DNA of 9,419 nt from positions 1 to 9,419 of the forward strand of contig DAIDAN010000021.1 in assembly GCA_027310605.1 (NCBI GenBank), in the 5' to 3' direction. Position 1 is the stretch's first letter. Each line of letters starts with the position of its first letter. The DNA is from Candidatus Aenigmatarchaeota archaeon (GTDB taxonomy: Archaea > Aenigmatarchaeota > Aenigmatarchaeia > Aenigmatarchaeales > DAIDAN01). Under the pieces are notes generated by a model. It did no database searches and had not been told where the DNA came from. It was given only the letters and a program-made list of their open reading frames with translations. Positions 1 through 5,123 of the stretch are shown here, piece by piece. Both the position numbers and the translations under genes were made by a program.

Positions 1-713
1 GCGACATAGTGAAGGATGATGAAAATCTGGGCAGCCAGAAGTTCAACCCCTTCAGGGAAAGGTTCTTGCAAACGATAGGAATGCGCGACCGCGCGGAGCG
101 CGAAACGGGAGAGAAAAAAGTTTACATGGTTAACGTGACAGCGGAAACCGAAGAGATGATAAGGCGTGCGGACTTCGTCCGAAAAAATGGCGGGGAATAT
201 GTGATGGTTGACATTCTCACCGCGGGATGGTCGGCGCTTCAAACTTTGCGCAATCGCGATTTCGATTTGGTTATTCACGCGCACAGGGCAGGGCACGCAG
301 CGATAACAAAGAACCCGAAGCACGGAATTTCAATGAAGGTGATTGCGAAAGCCGCGCGCGCAGCCGGAGTTGACCAGCTTCATGTGGGCACGGTTGTGGG
401 AAAAATGTTCGAGACAAAGGAGGATGTCTTGGAAAATATTTTCGCGCTGAAAGAGAAGAACGGATTGAAGCGGGTTTTTCCCGTTGCTTCTGGCGGGCTT
501 CACGCAGGCAATATTCCAGACTTAGTGGAAATATTCGGGAACGATGTGATAATCCAGGCGGGCGGCGGAATCCACGGGCACCCGAAAGGAACGCGCGCGG
601 GCGCGACAGCGATGCGGCAGGCTGCCGACGCCGTGATTGCCGGAGCGAGCCTGAAACAATATGCAAGAACGCACAAAGAACTGAAAGAGGCGCTTGAGCA
701 TTTCGGGAAATAA
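1..713 (+). CDS. rbcL: RuBisCO large subunit, form III-type (3' part, 5' end outside window)
   Basis: RuBisCO carboxylates ribulose-1,5-bisphosphate to two 3-phosphoglycerates; archaeal form III enzymes act in AMP/nucleoside breakdown. The gene enters from the left edge (reading frame from base 3), so the N-terminal domain is missing. The visible part begins at the metal site: DIVKDDE (bases 3-23) carries the Lys that is carbamylated (K201, spinach numbering) and Mg ligands D203 and E204. Further on, counting the GTG at base 9 as residue 1, are HAHRAGHA (90-97; H294/R295), H125 (H327), loop-6 GTVVGKM with K132 (K334), VASGG (159-163; S379) and QAGGGIHGHP (183-192; phosphate-binding glycines). 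All catalytic residues expected in this part are present, so it looks functional. After the loop-6 Lys the sequence is MFE rather than the LEG of plant enzymes. It ends in TAA. Form III is inferred from similarity and from the AMP phosphorylase gene 1.6 kb downstream; the exact subclass is unresolved. Confidence 0.95.
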   Translation, partial: DIVKDDENLGSQKFNPFRERFLQTIGMRDRAERETGEKKVYMVNVTAETEEMIRRADFVRKNGGEYVMVDILTAGWSALQTLRNRDFDLVIHAHRAGHAAITKNPKHGISMKVIAKAARAAGVDQLHVGTVVGKMFETKEDVLENIFALKEKNGLKRVFPVASGGLHAGNIPDLVEIFGNDVIIQAGGGIHGHPKGTRAGATAMRQAADAVIAGASLKQYARTHKELKEALEHFGK

Positions 714-749
714 AAGATACTAATAGAAAGTTGAATTAAGAATTTATGA

Positions 750-844
750 CAATACGAATCAGTTTGCAGATACGCTCGTTATGTCATTCCCGCGCAGTCT
801 GCTTTAAAATCCGTTCTGATAATGCAGCTGAATTCATAATAAAA
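750..844 (+). repeat. Dispersed intergenic element, copy 1
   Basis: The RuBisCO-912 gap holds CAATACGAAT (750-759), CCGTTCTG (811-818) and CATAATAAAA (835-844). The same modules recur in the intergenic stretches near 3850-3940, 6467-6640, 7409-7440 and 8141-8250. A TATA-like sequence follows at 879-885. Function unknown; it could be an upstream promoter element or a small degenerate repeat family. Apart from these modules I see nothing coding in 714-911. Confidence 0.5.
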
Positions 845-878
845 AACCATCCAAATATAATTCATTCAATACCGTAGA

Positions 879-885
879 TTTATTA
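879..885 (+). promoter_or_regulatory. Candidate TATA box for the 912 gene
   Basis: TTTATTA is centred about 26 bases before G908 and 30 before the ATG at 912. This fits an archaeal promoter giving a leaderless or very short-leader mRNA. No Shine-Dalgarno sequence precedes the candidate starts, in agreement with that. Confidence 0.45.
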
Positions 886-911
886 AGCTTGAAGTTGAAT
901 TTTTCCTGTTG

Positions 912-1283
912 ATGATTATGGCAGAAGAACCAAAGCAGAAAAAACTTTTCGGAAAGATAAAAATCGGCAGATGGGACATTCTAGCGATAGCCGCGCTCGC
1001 CGTTTTCATAGCAGTGATGGCTGCGCTTATCTATGCGCCGAAAGGGAACTGCGAAGTAGCGCGGGCGGGCGGAACCTGCGCGCCCGCGAAGGATGTCCTG
1101 ACAGAGGGCTGCAATTACTGGGCGAAGTTCGGCTGCGACAGCACGAAGGATGCGAGCCTTCCCGACATAGAGTTCGAGATACAAAGCTTGTGCAAGATAC
1201 AAAATAATCTGCACGTCACGGGGCTGGACTGCTCCGACCTGAAGCAGGCCTGCAACCAGATAACGCAGAAAAGTGTTTGCTGA
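912..1283 (+). CDS. Membrane-anchored cysteine-rich protein, unknown function
   Basis: I do not recognise the family. Counting from the ATG at 918 (121 aa), a basic cytoplasmic segment (1-19) is followed by one hydrophobic helix (about 20-40) and then a roughly 80-residue domain with eight cysteines at 45, 54, 65, 73, 92, 105, 112 and 121, the last being the final residue. The positive-inside rule places the Cys-rich part outside the membrane, where eight cysteines could form four disulfides; this is inference. Possible starts are TTG 909, ATG 912 and ATG 918. The TATA box at 879-885 favours 908-912, while the context attATG, also seen at 2274, 6709 and 7559, favours 918. It is probably the first gene of a transcript with the 1306 and 1998 genes: the 1306 gene starts 22 bases later behind its own ribosome-binding site. 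Alternatives are a small adhesin-like or cell-surface protein. Confidence 0.75.
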   Translation: MIMAEEPKQKKLFGKIKIGRWDILAIAALAVFIAVMAALIYAPKGNCEVARAGGTCAPAKDVLTEGCNYWAKFGCDSTKDASLPDIEFEIQSLCKIQNNLHVTGLDCSDLKQACNQITQKSVC

Positions 1284-1291
1284 ATAAGAAA

Positions 1292-1299
1292 GGAAGTGA
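1292..1299 (+). promoter_or_regulatory. Ribosome-binding site of the 1306 gene
   Basis: GGAAGTGA matches seven of eight bases of the archaeal consensus GGAGGTGA and lies six bases before the ATG at 1306. It fixes that start and suggests translation from a message shared with the upstream gene. Confidence 0.6.
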
Positions 1300-1305
1300 A
1301 TAAAT

Positions 1306-2001
1306 ATGTTTGACCTGACAAGGCTGAATACAAGATTGATGAAAACTTCCGCAATCATAATAGCCTTGTTGATTTCTGCATCAATTGTCTTGAACATCCT
1401 GAATATTTTTCTGCTGCTTGAAAGCGGAGCCATTCAATACAGCGACATAATTCAGAGAATCTTATTATCATCATCCATCATTTTGGCGTCTCTCTGCCTG
1501 ATGAATCTTGCCGAAGTTGTCCAGAAAAATATTATAAAGAAGATCGGATTAGCCGCCATACTCTTGGCATCGGTAGGCGTCCTGCTTTATTTTGCCATAT
1601 ATTTTTATAACAACGCCCTGATAATTATTCCGACGCTGGTTCTTTCCGCGTCTGAAATCCTGCTGCTTGCAAACCTCTTCTTGATAGGAAAATATTCAAG
1701 GATTACCGCTTTCGACTTGGTTGCGCTGTTTTTTATTTTAGGACTGCTCATAGGCTTGGCAACGCTTACTGCTTACTTAATTCTTGTCATAGTTCTTTTC
1801 AGGATAGACAAAAAGTTTGAAAAAACTAACAAGGTCGAGAAAACTATGGGCATAATGCAAAACACCTGCCCGGTCTGCGGAAAGAAATTGGGGTTCTCTT
1901 ATCTGGAATGCTCGTCCTGCAAGAGGCATTTCTGCTATGAGCATGCAAGGCATCAGGGCAATGAAGTGTATTGTTTTGAATGTTTGGGAAAAAGAAAATG
2001 A
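1306..2001 (+). CDS. Multi-pass membrane protein with C-terminal AN1-like zinc finger
   Basis: Residues 1-165 (of 231) are mostly hydrophobic, with likely transmembrane helices near 14-38, 50-68, 79-100, 104-127 and 135-165. After a charged linker (166-183) comes a zinc-binding tail: C188-x2-C191-x10-C202-x2-C205-x4-C210-x2-H213, then C223-x2-C226, with additional His at 208 and 216. The spacing up to H213 is that of the AN1 zinc finger (CX2C-X9-12-CX1-2C-X4-CX2H); the usual final HxC appears to be replaced by CxxC. AN1 and related cross-brace fingers usually bind proteins such as ubiquitin-like partners or chaperones, but no such role is shown here. The tail should lie in the cytoplasm if the helix count is odd. 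Its TGA overlaps the ATG of the next gene (ATGA at 1998-2001), indicating coupled translation. The family is not recognised beyond this architecture. Confidence 0.8.
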   Translation: MFDLTRLNTRLMKTSAIIIALLISASIVLNILNIFLLLESGAIQYSDIIQRILLSSSIILASLCLMNLAEVVQKNIIKKIGLAAILLASVGVLLYFAIYFYNNALIIIPTLVLSASEILLLANLFLIGKYSRITAFDLVALFFILGLLIGLATLTAYLILVIVLFRIDKKFEKTNKVEKTMGIMQNTCPVCGKKLGFSYLECSSCKRHFCYEHARHQGNEVYCFECLGKRK

Positions 2002-2177
2002 AAAATAATTATGAGGCGAAAATAATGAAAACGAAAAAACAAACAAAAAATAAGAAAGAAGTTGAAGTTGCAATCATAAGCTGCCTGAATAAAGAGTGCA
2101 AAGGAAAGTTTGGAGTGGATGTAGATTATATAGGAATTGTAACATGCCCTTATTGTGGAGAGTATGTTGAAGGTTGA
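1998..2177 (+). CDS. Small zinc-ribbon protein
   Basis: A 59-residue protein with a lysine-rich N-terminus (about 11-20) and a four-cysteine ribbon: C29-x4-C34, then C50-x2-C53 after a short beta-like segment. Such mini zinc ribbons are common in archaea as nucleic-acid- or protein-binding modules; a specific function cannot be assigned. The ATG at 1998 overlaps the stop of the membrane zinc-finger gene (ATGA), so the two are probably co-translated. An alternative start at ATG 2025 follows a better ribosome-binding site (GAGG at 2013-2016) and would give 50 residues with the ribbon intact. The gene is AT-rich, like the end of the gene before it and unlike the deoA gene after it. Confidence 0.7.
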   Translation: MKNNYEAKIMKTKKQTKNKKEVEVAIISCLNKECKGKFGVDVDYIGIVTCPYCGEYVEG

Positions 2178-2178
2178 T

Positions 2179-2271
2179 ATGAAAAAAAGAATTTCATTCT
2201 TCCAAAAAGGGAGGGATGAGAAAAAACGCTGGAAGTGTGCTTTGCATACTTTAATCGGAAAGAGGTTCTGA
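2179..2271 (+). CDS. Possible 30-residue basic ORF upstream of AMP phosphorylase
   Basis: An ATG one base after the zinc-ribbon stop opens a 30-codon frame (MKKRISFF... to ...LIGKRF) ending in TGA at 2269-2271, two bases before the AMP phosphorylase ATG. AAGGTTGAT (2169-2177) just before it resembles a ribosome-binding site. The product would be strongly basic with one Cys and one Trp. It might be a small protein, a translated leader coupling the upstream genes to deoA, or chance. Nothing in the sequence confirms translation. Confidence 0.3.
   Translation: MKKRISFFQKGRDEKKRWKCALHTLIGKRF
2262..2266 (+). promoter_or_regulatory. Ribosome-binding site deciding the deoA start
   Basis: GAGGT lies seven bases before the ATG at 2274. 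The same frame is open upstream to a GTG at 2235, but the family's conserved N-terminus (MKLRAKPLNLEVGG) starts exactly at 2274. A TATA-like CTTTAAT (2249-2255) lies nearby, so an additional promoter is possible. Confidence 0.6.
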
Positions 2272-2273
2272 TT

Positions 2274-3815
2274 ATGAAGCTTCGAGCAAAACCATTGAAT
2301 CTTGAAGTCGGGGGAAAGCCTGTCGTGATAATGAACAGCGCGGATGCGGAATCCCTCGGCTTGCACGCGCTGGAAAGGGCAAGGCTGAAAACCGACGGCA
2401 AGGAAATGGTGGCGATAGCCGACACAGCGGAAAATTTTGCGCGCCCCGGAGAGATTGTAACAACAAACAGCGTCAACTCTTTCCTGAAGATAAGGAGCGG
2501 GCAGAGCCTTTCGGTCATGCGCGAGAAGGAGCCCGAGTCGGTTTTTTTCATCAGAAAAAAGCTGAACAACGGAAGGCTTGAGCCGAACGAGCTGAAGGAA
2601 ATAGTGAAGGATACGGTCGCGAGGGAACTGTCCGACATAGAGCTGGCGTCGTTCATAACAGCGCTCCATATCCTCGGGATGAGCATGGAGGAGACCGAAC
2701 ATTTTTCGCGCGCGATGATAAGCAACGGGAAGAAGCTCGGGTTGAAGGGGACGATAGTTGACAAGCACAGCATCGGCGGAATTCCCGGGGACAAGACCTC
2801 GATGGTTGCGGTGCCGATTATCGCCGCATCCGGCTTGGTCATCCCGAAAACCTCGTCGCGCGCCATCACCTCGCCCGCGGGAACCGCGGACAGGATGGAG
2901 GTGCTCGCGCCGGTGGAGCACACGATCGAGGAGATAAAAAAAATCGTGCGCAAGACAGGAGGCTGCCTTGTCTGGGGAGGCGCGCTCGAACTCGCGCCCG
3001 CTGACGATGCGTTCATCCAGATTGAATTCCCGCTCGGCATTGACCCGCTTCTCCTGCCCTCCATCCTCTCGAAGAAGAAGGCTGTGGGCGCGGATTTTGT
3101 AGTGATAGACATCCCGACTGGGAGGGGCGCGAAAATAAAGACGGTCGGCGACGCGCGGGAGCTTTCCGAGGAGTTCGTGGAGCTTGGAAAAAGGCTTGGC
3201 ATGAAAATAACCTGCGGGATAACATTCGGGGAGCAGCCGCTCGGCCGCGCAATCGGGCCCGCGCTCGAGGCTCGCGAAGCGCTCGAAACCTTGTCGGGAA
3301 AGGGGCCGAAGGATGTCGCGGAAAAGGTTTCCAATATCGTCGGCTTGCTTTTCGAGATGGTTGGGAAGGGGAATGCAAACGCCGCCCTGAGAATCCTGAA
3401 GTCCGGAAAAGCCGAGAAAAAGTTCAGGCAGATAATCGCGGAGCAGGGGGGGAACCCGAAGGTGAACGCGGATGATATTGCAATAGGCGAAAAGTCAGCG
3501 GATGTTGTAGCGGAAAGGGAAGGGAAGGTTCTCTGGATTAGGAACGCGGAAATAGCCGCGATAGCGAAGGAGGCGGGCGCGCCGAAGGACAAGGGCGCCG
3601 GAATCCTGCTGCACAAAAAAACGGGCGACAAGGTAAGGCGGGGCGAGAAGCTGTTTGCAATCCACTCCGGAAACAATTTCGAACTTAATGCAGCGCTGAA
3701 GCTTGCCGAAGAAACAAAGCCCTTTGTCGTGGGAAAGGAGTTCGAGGAGAAGATGCTTCTTGACAAGTTCCCCTCGAAGATGCCGCACAAGAAAGCGTTC
3801 GTGTTCGAGAGATAA
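2274..3815 (+). CDS. deoA: AMP phosphorylase
   Basis: This enzyme phosphorolyses AMP (and other NMPs) to the free base and ribose-1,5-bisphosphate, the first step of the archaeal AMP-RuBisCO pathway. The 513 residues are close to the roughly 500 usual for archaeal members of the thymidine phosphorylase superfamily. It has the archaeal N-terminal extension (about 1-85), then the helical and alpha/beta catalytic domains with KHSIGGIPGDKTSM (164-177, phosphate-binding region), KTSSRAITSPAGTADRMEVL (192-211) and GADFVVIDIPTGRGAKIKT (272-290). These long exact-style signatures separate it from bacterial thymidine phosphorylase. It lies 1.6 kb downstream of the RuBisCO gene on the same strand, which supports the pathway assignment. 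The third partner, ribose-1,5-bisphosphate isomerase, is not in the window. The gene is GC-richer than the one before it, and no defect is visible. It ends in TAA. Confidence 0.95.
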   Translation: MKLRAKPLNLEVGGKPVVIMNSADAESLGLHALERARLKTDGKEMVAIADTAENFARPGEIVTTNSVNSFLKIRSGQSLSVMREKEPESVFFIRKKLNNGRLEPNELKEIVKDTVARELSDIELASFITALHILGMSMEETEHFSRAMISNGKKLGLKGTIVDKHSIGGIPGDKTSMVAVPIIAASGLVIPKTSSRAITSPAGTADRMEVLAPVEHTIEEIKKIVRKTGGCLVWGGALELAPADDAFIQIEFPLGIDPLLLPSILSKKKAVGADFVVIDIPTGRGAKIKTVGDARELSEEFVELGKRLGMKITCGITFGEQPLGRAIGPALEAREALETLSGKGPKDVAEKVSNIVGLLFEMVGKGNANAALRILKSGKAEKKFRQIIAEQGGNPKVNADDIAIGEKSADVVAEREGKVLWIRNAEIAAIAKEAGAPKDKGAGILLHKKTGDKVRRGEKLFAIHSGNNFELNAALKLAEETKPFVVGKEFEEKMLLDKFPSKMPHKKAFVFER

Positions 3816-3845
3816 ACATTATGGATTGATTACATTACAAATCAT

Positions 3846-3939
3846 CAATACGAATAATTTTTCTGGAACGCCGGTTGGCATTATCGAAATTATTTTAACA
3901 GCCGTTCCTGTTTTTTGAATTCAATACATAATGGTTCTT
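3846..3939 (+). repeat. Dispersed intergenic element, copy 2
   Basis: CAATACGAAT (3846-3855) is followed by GCCGTTCCTG (3901-3910), a T-run, TGAATTCAA and CATAATGGTT (3927-3936). This order and spacing match the minus-strand copy at 8141-8179 over about 40 bases with a few gaps. The TATA box of the Ogg2 gene follows directly at 3938. Confidence 0.55.
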
Positions 3940-3946
3940 TAAATAA
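3938..3946 (+). promoter_or_regulatory. TATA box of the Ogg2 gene
   Basis: CTTTAAATA is centred about 26 bases before the ATG at 3968, the standard TATA-to-start distance in archaea. The message would therefore be leaderless; no ribosome-binding site is present. Confidence 0.6.
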
Positions 3947-3967
3947 TCCGATATTTCAAATTCTGTC

Positions 3968-4600
3968 ATGCAGACGGAACATCTTCTTGCGGCTTACGAA
4001 AAGAAAAAGACAGCGATAAGAAAGCGACTCGCGGAATTTTCGGAAATAAAAAATTCATCAAACGAGAAAATCTTTTATGAGCTCTGCTACTGCATTATAA
4101 CCGCGAACGGCTCCGCCGCGGCGGGCAGGAAGGCGCAGGCATGCCTCGAGAAAAACAATTTCTGGAAGAGCGGCGTTATCGGCGACTGCCTCGAGGGCGT
4201 GCGCTACAGCGGGAACAAGGAAAGGTTTATCTTGCATAACAGGAAGAATATTCTTGAAGATGGATTGAACTTGCGAGAATATCTTTCCGGCGGCCCGCTT
4301 GAGTTGCGCGAGAAGATTGCGCTCGATAATGAGCATTTCAAGGGGCTCGGCTGGAAAGCGTCGTCGCAATTCTTGCGCAACATCGGCTTCCGCGGGCTCG
4401 CCATCTTGGACAGGCATATCCTGAAAAACCTGAAGGAGCTTGGCGTGATTGGAAAAATTCCGACGCTAACAAAAAAGAATTATCTTGAAATCGAGCGGAA
4501 AATGAAGGAGTTCTGTGAGCGCACAGGGATTGGAATGGACGAGCTTGATTTGCTGCTCTGGACCGAGGAGTCGGGAACAAAACTGGAGGAGGCGAAATAA
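3968..4600 (+). CDS. ogg: 8-oxoguanine DNA glycosylase/AP lyase, Ogg2 family
   Basis: Ogg2 enzymes remove 8-oxoguanine from DNA and cut the abasic site, starting base-excision repair. The 210 residues match the family's usual length (about 207). The helix-hairpin-helix and catalytic region FKGLGWKASSQFLRNIGF (124-141), followed by GLAILDRHILKNL (143-155), gives catalytic K130 and D148, one residue from K129 and D147 of the Methanocaldococcus jannaschii enzyme as I recall it. The C-terminal DLLLWTEESG (194-203) is also typical; the last residue is Lys, though several residues follow the conserved part. A TATA box 26 bases upstream implies a leaderless mRNA. The gene converges on the minus-strand hypothetical gene with only three bases between the stops, and T-rich DNA at 4609-4627 may act as terminator. 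No link to the carbon genes is implied. Confidence 0.9.
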   Translation: MQTEHLLAAYEKKKTAIRKRLAEFSEIKNSSNEKIFYELCYCIITANGSAAAGRKAQACLEKNNFWKSGVIGDCLEGVRYSGNKERFILHNRKNILEDGLNLREYLSGGPLELREKIALDNEHFKGLGWKASSQFLRNIGFRGLAILDRHILKNLKELGVIGKIPTLTKKNYLEIERKMKEFCERTGIGMDELDLLLWTEESGTKLEEAK

Positions 4601-4603
4601 GAA

Positions 4604-5047
4604 TTAAGTTGTCTTTTTCATTTTTATCAAGGCATCGTTGAAGATTTCATCAAAGCTACTTTTTATAATATCCTTTTCAAAATTCAATTCCTTTATCTTG
4701 AAATTGTAATAATCTTGCAATATCTTTTCTATTTCATCACGAATATAGTTCGTGTCAACTCGTTCAGGAACAGTATTTTCAAAATTCTTTTCTAAAACAT
4801 GCTTTGCATCGCCCAACAAATGTGCTCCGCTGATATTATGTCTGCAGCTGAATCTTAATGTTTTTAGCAATCCTGTTATTTGATTTATCTTGCTAACCTG
4901 TTTCAGATATTTTTTCTGATTTTCTGTAAAAACACTTTCATATTTGGCATATTTCGCTAAATTTATCATATAAGGCTGAAGCAATCCTTCCCTTGCCAAC
5001 CTATAAGCGTTGTTAATAATTTCCTTCTTCTACTTTTTCGTTACCAT
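4604..5047 (-). CDS. AT-rich hypothetical gene with in-frame TAG at codon 6
   Basis: The family is not recognised. The intact part (about 131 aa from TTG 4999 to TAA at 4606-4604) is rich in Lys, Asn and Ile and largely helical, without clear motifs or membrane segments. No good start exists there: the TTG lacks a spaced ribosome-binding site. The frame continues upstream through KKEIINNAYR to a TAG (5032-5030), and before it to MVTKK from ATG 5047. A TATA-like CTTAAAT (minus strand, 5076-5070) is centred 26 bases before that ATG, exactly the leaderless spacing seen at neighbouring genes. One base change (TAG for AAG) would restore a continuous lysine-rich N-terminus of 147 residues. Readings: nonsense mutation, TAG decoded as an amino acid, a sequencing error, or a later non-ATG start. 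Base composition is far more AT-rich than in both flanking genes, suggesting separate origin. Confidence 0.6.
4609..4627 (+). terminator. Possible T-rich terminator after the Ogg2 gene
   Basis: Runs TTGTCTTTTTCATTTTTAT begin nine bases after the Ogg2 stop. Archaeal polymerase terminates at oligo-T in the non-template strand. The tract lies inside the 3' end of the convergent gene, so the call is tentative. Confidence 0.35.
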
Positions 5048-5069
5048 ATTCTTACTTGCACGCAAAAGC

Positions 5070-5076
5070 ATTTAAG
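5070..5076 (-). promoter_or_regulatory. TATA-like box for the minus-strand gene starting at 5047
   Basis: The minus strand reads CTTAAAT, centred 26 bases before ATG 5047. It lies in the 76-base divergent gap, about 26 bases from the opposing TATA box of apgM. Confidence 0.45.
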
Positions 5077-5094
5077 CGCATCCTTCCGCAACAC

Positions 5095-5103
5095 TTTTTA
5101 AAC
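5095..5103 (+). promoter_or_regulatory. TATA box of apgM
   Basis: TTTTTAAAC is centred about 25 bases before the ATG at 5124; no ribosome-binding site precedes the ATG, so a leaderless mRNA is likely. Confidence 0.55.
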
Positions 5104-5123
5104 AACATATACAATAATTTCTC

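Noticed and set aside
2235..2273. GTG at 2235 as the deoA start
   Set aside because: The family's N-terminus and a well-placed ribosome-binding site both point to ATG 2274; the extra 13 residues look unrelated.
1953..2921. Minus-strand open frame of 322 codons across the zinc ribbon and deoA
   Set aside because: It runs through two plus-strand genes, shows no recognisable domain and has an implausible composition.
2150..3790. Long minus-strand open frame (546 codons) opposite deoA
   Set aside because: It is antisense to a clear AMP phosphorylase and low-complexity (Ser, Phe, Pro rich), as expected from the complement of a GC-rich gene with strong codon bias.
3703..3918. Plus-strand open frame of 71 codons at the deoA 3' end
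   Set aside because: Its first half is an off-frame reading of deoA and its second half lies in the repeat-bearing gap; no domain seen.
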